64,000 nucleotides of DNA, from positions 31,226,101-31,290,100 of the forward strand of contig CM073321.1 in assembly GCA_037043015.1 (NCBI GenBank). The letters are read 5' to 3'. Shown here piece after piece: positions 20,503 to 30,110 of the stretch (positions are counted from its first letter, which is position 1; each line of letters begins with the position of its first letter). The DNA comes from Bryum argenteum. Lineage: Eukaryota > Streptophyta > Bryopsida > Bryales > Bryaceae. Under the pieces are notes generated by a model. It saw only the letters and a list, made by a program, of their open reading frames with translations. It did no database searches and was not told where the DNA came from. A program made the translations under genes and the position numbers.

Positions 20503-21628
20503 ATGATTGCATTATGGGATGTTGCCCTGCAAACAAAAATCATCGTTATTGGAAGATGCGAAAGGCGGTTATGGATGGTGAGCGCCGACTACCTAAAGAA
20601 TGGGGCTTACCTATCACGATTAGTGAGTGTTACAGTAGATTCAGTCATCGATTGCGTTGGCGTGGACGAATATGGATTCCGGCGCACGAACCTCTTCGGA
20701 CGCGTTTGATCCAATCTACTCATGATTCACCACTAGCAGGACATCCAGGTCGTGAGGGTACGTGTGACTTCATTGCACGTGAATATACGTGGCCTGGGTT
20801 GACACAGATGGTGCAACAGAGAGGGCGAATCAAGAGCTTGAAACATATCTTCGTATTTTCACGACATTTGAGCAAGAAGATTGGGCTTTTCAGTTGCCGA
20901 TCGCGATGATGGCGTTGAATAATCGTGTGTCGCAGTCTATAGGTATGTCTGCATTTTTTATGACTCACGGTTATCATCATTCGGTCATGAATATTACTAT
21001 ACCCGAGGAGGCAGGTTCTTCGTTGTCACCGGCGGAAATAGGATGCAAGCTTGTTGAGCACTGGCGCAATTCAAGTGAACTGGCAACAACGGCAATGGCC
21101 ATTGCGCAAGAGACTCAAGAACATCAGTCAAATACACGACGCTCGGTGGCCGAGGATTTTCGTCCGGGTGATCGTGTGTGGTTGAAGTTGAAGAACATCA
21201 ACACGTCCCGGCCAATCAAGAAGCTTGATTGGATTGCTCTTCCTTATCGTGTATTGGAGTGCGTAGGTACACATGCGGTTCGTTTGAATACACCGTCAGG
21301 TATTCATCCTGTTTTTCATGTGAGTTTAGTGAAGAAGGCAGCTGAGGATCCGTTGCCTTCCCAACTATCTCATGATAATGAGCCCGGTGTTGTTTTGAGC
21401 AATCCCGCTTTCGAGGCATCCACTAGCGAGGACGAGTATGCTGTTGAACGAGTGTTGCAACATCGACGTCGTGAGCGCGGTTGGCAACTACTTGTAAAGT
21501 GGACAGGATGGCCGGAGCCTACTTGGGAACCTGTTTGCCAATTACAAAATGTCATGGCCTTAGACGATTACGAGCGCTTGTTGCGCGCGTCTGGTACTGA
21601 TATTCCTTGGGCACATTCTCTTCTATGA
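20503..21628 (+). pseudogene. Integrase with deleted catalytic core, plus chromodomain
   Basis: The zinc-domain entrance (HDSPLAGHPGREGTCDFIAR, YTWPGLTQMVQQ) ends at about 20820. It is joined almost directly to the core's end, GATERANQELETYL, in the ORF 20789-21628. The intervening stretch, normally about 100-120 residues with both catalytic Asp residues and the second Cys pair, is missing. The C-terminal barrel (RPGDRVWLKLKNI, HPVFHVSLVKKA) and a complete chromodomain (DEYAVERVLQ, WQLLVKWTGWPEPTWEP) follow intact. The chromodomain recognises methylated histone tails in related elements. Confidence 0.88.
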
Positions 21629-21650
21629 CACTTGTTAATTCATCAGCACA

Positions 21651-21674
21651 GGAGGAGGAGGAGGAGGAGGCATT
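21651..21674 (+). other. Polypurine tract of element C
   Basis: A run of GGA triplets (21651-21670) followed by CATT stands immediately before the 3' LTR start TGTCAT at 21675. Confidence 0.75.
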
Positions 21675-22032
21675 TGTCATGGGCCAAGGCCTCGTTGATA
21701 AGCTCGGATGTTCACTCGCTATTAATTTTATAAATAGAACTTCGGCAGTAGAGCTAAAGTATAGCCTCGGCAGTAGAGCTAAAGTATAGCCTCGGCAGTA
21801 GAGCTAAAGTATAGCCTCGGCAGTAGAGGTAAAGTATAGCCTCGGCAGTAGAGGTAAAGTATAGCCTCGGCAGTAGAGCTAAAGTATAGCCTCGGCAGTA
21901 AAGCTAAAGTATAGCCTCGGCAGTTGAGCCAAGAGGTTAGTATATAAGGGACTCTTATTCATTGTAAACCTAAGTCTTGGATCAATATATTTCTTTTGTA
22001 GTTTTGCTTGTTTTGACAGCTAGACTCTTACA
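21675..22032 (+). repeat. 3' LTR of element C (7 copies of 25-bp repeat)
   Basis: 358 bp with the same ends as the 5' LTR. Seven 25-bp units run from 21741 to 21915, three more than in the 5' copy; this and one extra T in the 5' copy explain the 74-bp length difference. It cuts the coding part of the gene remnant to its right. Confidence 0.93.
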
Positions 22033-25000
22033 GGAGGGGATTATATCCCCACCAGTCTCAAACAAGAAAAAAACTATACGTATGGGACTCAGAATTCTAG
22101 GACATTTGGGATGCATCGGAAGAATGGCTCCAACGTCTGTCAAATGGTACGCGGCAAAGAAGAAGAGGCTCTCAAAGTAGTTTTTATCACGCCGGTTCCA
22201 GGATGGAACTACCGTTGGAGACACACCCGGTACAGGCAAGTTCTTCAAAGCTTCTGCAAGAATGAGATCAATCCGTGAATGCTTGGGATAATACTCCATC
22301 GCAGTACACGGGTACTTCTGGTCTTTTCCAATCTGAGATACAAGTCAATAATTAGATAGTGGCTAATAGATTAATACGTACAAATGCAAGTACGGAGATT
22401 ATAAATGACAATTGTACGAAATAGTACCTTCTTGATGTGCTGGACGATATCGAGGATTTGCGAATCCGAGTTTCCAGTCTTCAACGATTGATGAACCAAA
22501 TCTCCAATGTTGCCTTTCTCGTGATACATAGGCAGAGTGACTAAAATTTTTGACGACGATCTGCTACCAATGTGATTGGGTTTTGGAAGATGGCGTTTGG
22601 CGAATATTGGCTTGCTGACGCAACGTGGGGACTGTAGGGAGTTGTGGTCAACGGTGAAAGATTGAGGAGGAGACCCAGCATTCGTAAGCCCACCTGCTGA
22701 AAGTGGAGTCCATCTTGAAGGGCGTCTCATTGCATTGTTTGTTGCACCATGTGAAGCCTAAGTCAGATCAGCTTCTTCTGGCCCTGCAGTGTCTTCTGGG
22801 TGAAGAGCAATTTCTTCGGATTCGTGCTCAAGATCTACTACAGGGTCGGCAGCAGCGTTGCGTCGCTTCCTACTTGCTCGAGATTTTGGTTGCGCAGCTC
22901 GTGAAGGAGGCGAAGAGGGCGGGTCAGGTGCACCTGGTAAAATTGAGAGGTCCTCGTCGTCGTCATCGTCAAACTCCATAGGTGCAGCGTCACGTGCGTT
23001 TGAACCGATGTTTCGAAGAAAATGTTTCTCTTCCTTTGGCACGAAGTTGTCCTTGCATTCTAGAAACCAACCACGAGTTAGCAATTGTGTTGTAGAAAAC
23101 CGCCTCTGTTGGTCTTCGGAGAAGATGGTGGAGGGATCGATGGACACCCAGACGTCTTCGAACTCTATTGGAAGTGACCAAGAAGCTAATGCTCCCTTAG
23201 CAACCAACTTCTGTTTCAAGTACCTACATTGAAGCGAACATAATAAGATGATTAAATTTAATATTTGGTACAACTTTTAGTCAAACTGAAAAGCAAAAAG
23301 ATTGCATACCGGAAAAATAGTGGTCACTTTGCCACCGCCAATCTTTTGAAGATCAGAGCCCTTAATAAACTTTGGGCTTGCATTAGGATCTAGGTAGGTG
23401 CCGAATGCCTTCTCCCATAAGAGCAAGCTTTACTTCTCCACATACGCAAAGGCTTAAGAACAACACTAGACCACTGAATGTTGAAATTGCCATCTTCCAC
23501 CAGTTTTTGCAATTCAGTTTCCAGTGATTGTTTAAGTTGTGAATACAGGAAGACCGCGTAAAAAATTCATATACCGCAGTTACAGAATGATTCTAAAGAC
23601 GTTAGGAAAACGCTAGATACATGTACCCATAAAGATGCGCGATGTAGAAATGCGATGAGAGTTTTATCTTTCATGGGGCGCTCTTGTGGGAAGTGGAAAG
23701 ATCGACGAATGTCGTTTGGTGCGTTCCACCATTGCAGCCACTTTCCCTTGAAGTCAAAATGTACATTGGTAGTGGCTACTATGTGCAAGCGTTTGATCGT
23801 CATATCAGGCTTTAAGTTTTGGCTGTAGTGAGAATAAATCTGCAAACGAGATGAATCGACAATGTGGATTTCAGTTATGTGAATTATAGACGGGTGGGCT
23901 AGCAAATAGAAAGGGATAGCGACATAACTCTTTGGGAAATACTTTCCCAAGTTTGGTGCTAGCCAGAGCCACCATCTTGTTGAAAGTTTTGCCAAGGATT
24001 GTTTAAATTCCCGCCTTGATAGCGTTGTCCATTGCACTCCAGACTCCCGGGTCAGTTTGTTTCTCCTTTGGAACAGTTGCGTAGTAAGCAGCCTCAGTAT
24101 AGTCTGATGCTTTTGCTAACCTCCTCTATACAGCAAATAAGTATGGATTAGAATACGTCTTGAAATATTTTCAATGAAACATGATAAAGCACATAAGTAG
24201 CTAACTCACCGCATACAGAAATTTAATAAACACGTCAACTGTAAGAGGATACCAAGTATCCTTTCTTGCTTTCGCATTCTTCCAAATCCTGTAATCTTCC
24301 GGAGAAATAAGGTCCTTGAATTATTCTAGTTTCAATTTTCCAGACTTCCTCATATGTTGTAATTTCGCACACAAACTATCTTCGACATGGTCATGCTCGG
24401 TAGACCTACACACCAGAACGAGAGGTAAAGAAACTTCATAGTTCAAAACAGTATGAAATGAAACAATTTGAACAAAAGAGACAATTACTTACCAATTCAT
24501 GTCGTTCATAGCATCCAGGAGCAGATTGCTCCCTCCTCGGGCATCTAGTACGATGGAGTCCACTGAAATATACCACGACGGATCCATTTTGTGGTACCTC
24601 TCAATGTGTCGCATCCATGCTGTGGCACGGTGGTTACCTACGTAAACAAAGAAGTATTTGTCGCTGAGGTGATGAAGATCAGGATCCGACCCCAGCGACT
24701 TCTCGAACTCTTCATTTGCAGTGCTCCAGAGCGGATTCGCCCACACAGCATCTTCTGCAACAACTCTTTTTTCTCTGCCTTTCTTATCGAAAGGAGAAAC
24801 ATACATAACCCGATCGCCTTCGCGATAGCCTTTGTTGAACTCGTTCTCCAACTTACGAACGTCTTGTTCTGAGTTAGGTCGAACCTTAGGATAACAAACG
24901 AGACAACACAATGGGATAAGCATGCGAAACTTTTTAACAGGTTTGTACCGGAACCTGTTTATGATCGCAATTGAATCCTTTTTGTGAATCATGTGCATCT

Positions 25001-25331
25001 CGTTCGCACTCCAATCGAGGTCCTTGTTTTGAAGATGTGTAGGCATATGAATGATTCCAACTTTGACATTACCGGATACTGTAGTTTCTTCATCATCCGA
25101 AAGGGATTGGTGTCCATCATCATCTTGAGTTGGTTGATGAATATCTTCAATTTCGGGAGAATTGTCACGTGCAAATCCAATGCATACGTCTGCTGCATTT
25201 TCTTTTGGTACCATCATCGCATCATCAGCAGGGTTGCAATCATCTTCATCGGGCGTTGAAATGTGTAGTTCGTTTTGTAGAGGATGAGCGTCTTTTCCGT
25301 CTTTGAACGATGGAACTTCGGATAACATCAT
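22033..25331 (-). pseudogene. Decayed multi-exon gene of unknown function, truncated by element C
   Basis: Read on the minus strand, exon-like blocks with proper splice borders are: 25331-24493 (acceptor TTGTCAG, donor GTAAGTAA), 24405-24210 (donor GTGAGT), 24126-23575, about 23550-23310, 23223-22428, and 22332 into the element C LTR at 22032. Frames join correctly across the first junctions. One TAA in the second block, a TAG at 22758-22760 and a frame break in the third show decay. Features include acidic linkers (MEFDDDDDEDLS), a basic stretch (RASRKRRN) and YFFVYVGNHRATAWMRHIER, which recalls the substrate loop of ParB/sulfiredoxin-like folds. I do not recognise the family. It could be an old host gene or a DNA-transposon passenger. 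Confidence 0.5.
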
Positions 25332-25473
25332 CTGACAATCCAAAAACAAAGTACACCAAAGCACCCAAATAATAAGAGTTTGACTAACTCAAAATAAGAT
25401 ATGATTAAAAATTTATAATCGTCTCGTACTGCAAATGTTTACATGCATATCATATACTCCAAGCATAGAACTC

Positions 25474-25794
25474 TTAGGATGCAAGTTTTGCTACCAGTCG
25501 TGGTGGTTTAATTCTAGCCAATGCTATCGCTTGGAGACGACGCGCCTTTGCTTGGGCATAATAATAATTTGATCTCCTGCAGTTCGCTCTCGCAACCCGA
25601 TCAACATCATCAATGAAAGTATAATGGACACGAGTTGTAGTAGAGGGCGTTTCAGGAACCGCAGACATTCGTATTACTAAACGTCTAGAGTCAACTACGG
25701 CTTGGACATGGACTCTCAGGGCGGTCAGGTCGCTATCAGCATCGGATTCTTCATTTTCGACAACTCGTACGTGTTTTAAAGGGTCCTGCCATAT
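25474..25794 (-). pseudogene. Possible upstream exon of the unknown gene
   Basis: An open minus-strand frame preceded by an acceptor-like TTTTTTAG at 25795 reads KHVRVVENEESDADSDLTAL and continues through MSAVPETPSTTTRVHY to a stop at 25474. It is collinear with the exon blocks to its left and similarly rich in D/E and R. Linkage to that gene is inference; a donor at GACTG/GTAGCA near 25488 is possible. Confidence 0.35.
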
Positions 25795-25907
25795 CTAAAA
25801 AACCTTACGTACGTAAATTAGTATAAAATATATGAAATTTCAACCTAAACAATGCATACAAAAAGCCACTCATTCTTTTCGATCAATAATAGAAACATTT
25901 GATCAAC

Positions 25908-26293
25908 CCACGAGGCTGCTAGCAATCCAGTACGAGTAGCACGAGGGCTGTCTCTGCCTCAAGGGCTGCCATCAGCAAACGAGGAGCTCGACAACATTGA
26001 CATCAACTTAAGCTGCGATATTGCGGTTCAAATCCGAGTCCATATATTGTCATGGAACTTGACTTCAGGCCCAAGAAAAGAAATCAAAACACCTCCTTGT
26101 GTATCAAAACATCGAGAACCACACCCAAAGGCGGCCATCAATCAGACAGAGCTCCCTCCCTGCTCACGAGGCTGCCAGCAATCCAGTACGAGGAGTACCT
26201 CCCTGCCCACGAGGCTGCCAGCAATTTAGTATGAGGAGCACCTTCCTACACACGAGGCTGCAAGAAATCTAGTACAACGAGCACGAGGGCTGT
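25908..26293. repeat. 43-bp direct repeats (CACGAGGCTGC family)
   Basis: Three contiguous 43-bp units start at 26165, 26208 and 26251, each opening CACGAGGCTGC and carrying AGCAATCCAGTACGAGGAG or a variant. Another unit lies at about 25909-25958. The stretch between, 25960-26160, is unrelated. Overlapping short ORFs here come only from the repeats. Confidence 0.75.
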
Positions 26294-26868
26294 CTAGACG
26301 ATGGCATTGAAACCATCACAGCCAAGAAAAGTCATATTCTGCTTGATTTGACTTTGGGCAAACCCTTAGTAAAGCAAGGTAGATACCATGAAAATGTTTC
26401 ATAGTTTAGTATACATATTGTGATATTTGTCGTCAAGGTTTGAAGATATACTTCTTGAGGGTATCAAGTTGGGGACATCTCTAGAATTGGGTACATGTTT
26501 CGGTGATGAGATGTAAGTTTTAGACTTTTATGGCTTGAACACTAATAGCAAATCAACAACATACTTTTGAGAATTGTTAGAAATGATTTTGTGCAATACA
26601 TAAGAAATCCATGCATGTGTTTTGAATTTGTTTTACAACAATTATAGAAGAAAAGTTTCTGATAAGGGAAGAACTAAATACTACTAAGTAATCAAACAGT
26701 AGATAACTTTATATATCAAAAAATCATACAATGGAAAAGAAGTCATTCATTTTTGGTAGTATCAAGACAAGAATGTACTTAAGGTGCCTACAAGAAAGGC
26801 ATGTAATACATATGAATTCAAAAATTTGGCTACATTTACATTAGGAATTTGATAAACAATCTGGAAAG
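26294..26868. other. Gene-free AT-rich stretch
   Basis: No open frame of note, no clear repeat and no structural RNA pattern seen. The composition is AT-rich, unlike the elements on the left. Confidence 0.5.
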
Positions 26869-27600
26869 CTAATAAAGCGGCGAGAAGTACACCACAACAT
26901 GGGCATTACTATTCATAATTGGTGCAAAAAGCTCATTGGGCATCAGCCAATGGTGTGATAACATGAAGCAATTGACAACGTGGGTCAATATAAACCCTTT
27001 TTCTCCCGCCATCTCCAAGTATTGGTCGAAAGTATTTGAAAAGTCTTTATTTGACCACCTTTCATGCCATGTTTTATATTGCAAATTCTCGTAGGCCGTG
27101 GACATGGTCTTCTTGAGGATTAGTTGTGCTATCCGTGTCGTAGCGAACTCCTCCAAATCTCTACCAAAGAAGGAAATAATGTCAAAGTCATTACTCTGTT
27201 TGTACAAGTACGCCACCTGAGTGTCCACTCAATATCGTGCTTGTAGAGTATTAATTCTTTCTTGGGGTTTTGTGAAAGTGTACAAGGACCTCATTTTTTC
27301 ATCCATATTTGTAGTTAACTCCCAATCGCATACACCAATATACACTTGTGATTCCTCTTGAGGGAAGTGGAGAAGTATGTTGTATGGGGAGACATCGTTG
27401 TGGAGCTTGTTGATCTTGTGGACCTCACTCATAATATGCACCAAAGCCCAAGCAAGCTCACTTCGTTTTAGCGAAACCAAAGCATTTCCCTAACTTGGGT
27501 AAGCTCATCGTCGGAGTGATTTCCAAATGCAAAATGTTCATAGACATGATCTTCATACCGTGCATCAAGGGCCAACATCTCTCGAATTGACCGGCCATGC
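26869..27600 (-). pseudogene. Protein-kinase-like pseudogene (catalytic-loop fragment)
   Basis: The minus-strand ORF 27480-27229 contains KLHNDVSPYNILLHFP, matching the kinase catalytic loop H-x-D-x(4)-N, followed after a short strand by VYIGVCDWELT, where the metal-binding DFG is replaced by CDW. After an in-frame stop at 27229 the same frame continues to 26869 with a helical C-lobe-like part. Upstream (27600-27480) fragments such as REMLALDARYEDHVYEHFAF are read in another frame, so there is a frameshift. The N-lobe with the ATP Lys was not found. The style recalls atypical kinase-like domains of fungi and seed-free plants. Broken, so presumably inactive. Confidence 0.55.
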
Positions 27601-28559
27601 TACCAATACGTATAGCCTTCATACTTATTTAAATGAATGGCGATAAAACAAATATTACCTGGATGCGCAATTCTCACGGCAAGCAACTCTTTCTGATGCT
27701 CACTTTGGCCAAGTCTGGTCGTGTCACTGCATGGTTAGAAGTCTTTGCTGCAAATTCCCAATACTCTTCAATGCCTTGAACCTCTCTTATGTAAACTTTG
27801 GAAATTGTACCGTACTCTCTTCATAGTCTCTTCTTTTTAATTTCAATGATACGAGCAGTCTTCAGAATTACCATCAAATTACTCAAGCGCGTGCTCCCCA
27901 GTAGTCTTCTCTCTCCCGAGTCCGATCATCCTATGGAGCTTTGCCGGTTTTTATTACTGGCAAACAGCCTCCTTGACGGTTGAAAACACTCCGCCCTCAA
28001 TACATTTCGAGGGAATCCGCATCATCCGCTCGATGCATTCTCTCATATTTTCTCAAAATGAGGACCAAGTTCCATAGTGCATCATGCACTCACTGTATAA
28101 ATCCATGCTTATCAGTCTTCTCGGACTACAACAGAGCTTGGGGCACTCGCATCATGAGCTCCATCATGTGAAGTCAAAACTTCAAGGGAGCCTCGTATTG
28201 ACATCTGACATATTTGCTGACCAATGCTGAAAGCTCGTTGGTCACATAATGAACTCATGAAGAAACTTCTTACACTTCTTCGATGGTATCTCAATAGTCG
28301 GTTGTTTGAAAAACTCCCCAGCCCCATGCTTCTTCTTTTGCTTCAACATCTTGATTGGGTTAAGTCCCACGTGCGTACTCCAACAAAGTAGTGCAAGTTT
28401 TTGGCAAAACTTTTTGAAGAAACAAAAAAATCTCCGTGCTTACAAAATAAAAGACTTCTCTCCTCCCGTAGATGAGGAGCCAGTGGATTGAAAATTCGGA
28501 GAGCATGCCAGCCAGCAATAATTCTGCAACCTCTCGTGCTGAGAAGGGAGGAAAGAAGT
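27601..28559. other. No gene assigned; possible further remnants of the kinase-like locus
   Basis: Short minus-strand frames only. A segment near 28330-28260 reads KKHGAGEFFKQPTIEIPSKK and could be an N-terminal extension of the kinase-like pseudogene, but no domain is recognisable. Confidence 0.3.
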
Positions 28560-28584
28560 GCAGAGGAATGAGGACTCGTTGGCC

Positions 28585-28880
28585 TTATAAAGCTTGCGGT
28601 CGGCCCACCAACCGGCCCGCCCTAGATCTGACGGCCGACACCGATCGGTAGGCCGCGACCGACTGGACGGCTGACGCCGATCAAACCGCATTCGACCAAC
28701 CGGACGGTCTGCTACCGATCGTCCGACCTCCGATCGATGCGAGGATCGATTGGTCGGCGGCGATTGTTGTGACGCCCGTCGACTGATAGGTCGGCCGTGA
28801 TAAACCTTGCGGTCGCGGGCCGCCAATTTGAGCTAACGATCACCGCCACTCTTTGGTCGGCTTGTCTGGGAGCTGGTCGG
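28585..28880. repeat. GC-rich segment built of CGATCGG/CGACCG variants
   Basis: Short, scrambled copies of GGTCGG, CGATCGG, CCGACCG and GACGGCTGACGCCGAT recur on both strands through about 300 bp, sharply more GC-rich than the flanks. The ORFs overlapping it (Arg/Ser/Asp-rich) look like by-products. Origin unknown. Confidence 0.5.
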
Positions 28881-28899
28881 ATCAGCTTTCCCGATTGCT

Positions 28900-30110
28900 C
28901 GTCACTAGATGAGATTTGAACGAGTAAGATGCAAGCTCCAAGCCAATCCAACGGTTAGAGAAATTTACTACCGCCATAGTAACTATGATTTACTCCCCCT
29001 GGATGACTTATTCGTCCGTTTACAAACGTTTATAGGAGGACGTTCGGATGTCCGCCCTAAGAATCTCAAAAGTCGCCAATTTTGGCATGCTTGGGTTAGG
29101 GTGTTTTGACACTAGAACTTGACACAAGAAAATCTGATCCACTGTTTATTGTAATGACTTTATTTAAGTATTTCTATAATATCACTTTTTGATTGCTCAC
29201 TTGGCTTGTGCACGTTAAGAAGACCCAACGTGAGCCTGTAGGGATGTGCGCACGATTTGCCTTCTCCATTTAGACATCGCAGATCCAAGAAGTGGCTTCT
29301 TCACATTAGAGTAGGAGTTGTATTGTATCACCATGCACACGTAGACTACATATATTTTATATGTGAATGACCGAATATTGTATTGGCCTTATTTGAAATG
29401 CAAGTTACTATTGTCCATTATCTATTTCACCTCTTTACGTAGATAGTAACATCCACAATTGCGTTGTCATGCTTTGTTCCTTAGAACAAGTTATTATGCA
29501 AATATCCAAGTTATGAATGAGTTAGCTAATGTTCATGTGTGTTTCATTAAATTTGTGGTACACTTTTTGCATAATGTTATACTGCATTTGATTGCGCTTC
29601 ATTGAATGTGTAGTACAAATTTTAAATGACGCTACATCACGCTCTGCATGACGTTTTGGAGCCTTACGGAATGTGAACGTTTATGTTTTTTAGTGTTCAT
29701 ACGTACCGGTATGAATATATGCTACGTGTTTGGATAAGCATTAGATCACGTTTCATTGAATCTTTGAAATCCATTTCAATGTTTCAGAACATTTTCAGAA
29801 TGTTTCTAATGCACTAAAATATGTAACGCATGCATTTTTCAGAGTTCAAATATGTTTGAATACACTTGCATGTACCAAAACACGCCAATTATGAAACCGT
29901 AAATTCAATCCGAGAAAATAAGATCCAATTATCAGCATGCCACGTTTCTCCATGTCAACCATTGCAAACACAAGCACCACCTCAGGACAACATGTGAGCA
30001 TGCCACTTGTGACTATCCCAACCATTAAAAAAACCAAGCGTTGTCATAACGCGTTTTTCCCAGTTCTTACCTAAATACCCTTTTTTTACGGTTAAAGGCG
30101 TATTCTAGGA
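28900..30110. other. Gene-free AT-rich stretch
   Basis: Nothing supportable was found on either strand. It ends in TAGGA at 30106-30110, the left flank of the second solo LTR. Confidence 0.5.

Larger units (their letters stand above)
16725..22032 (+). mobile_element. Element C: chromovirus with intact LTR pair and defective interior
   Basis: LTRs at 16725-17008 and 21675-22032 both start TGTCATGGGC and end CTCTTACA. Between them are gag, protease, RT, RNase H, a deleted integrase and a chromodomain in the plus direction. Outside a tandem repeat the LTRs differ by one substitution and one T. The five bases flanking the element do not match (AAGAG left, GGAGG right). The interior has several frameshifts and lacks the integrase catalytic Asp residues, so it cannot mobilise itself. 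Confidence 0.9.

Noticed and set aside
22858..23232. Plus-strand 124-residue ORF
   Set aside because: Antisense shadow of the acidic exon block of the unknown minus-strand gene.
28440..28951. Arg/Ser/Asp-rich ORFs on the minus strand
   Set aside because: Produced by CGATCGG-type repeated words; no domain.
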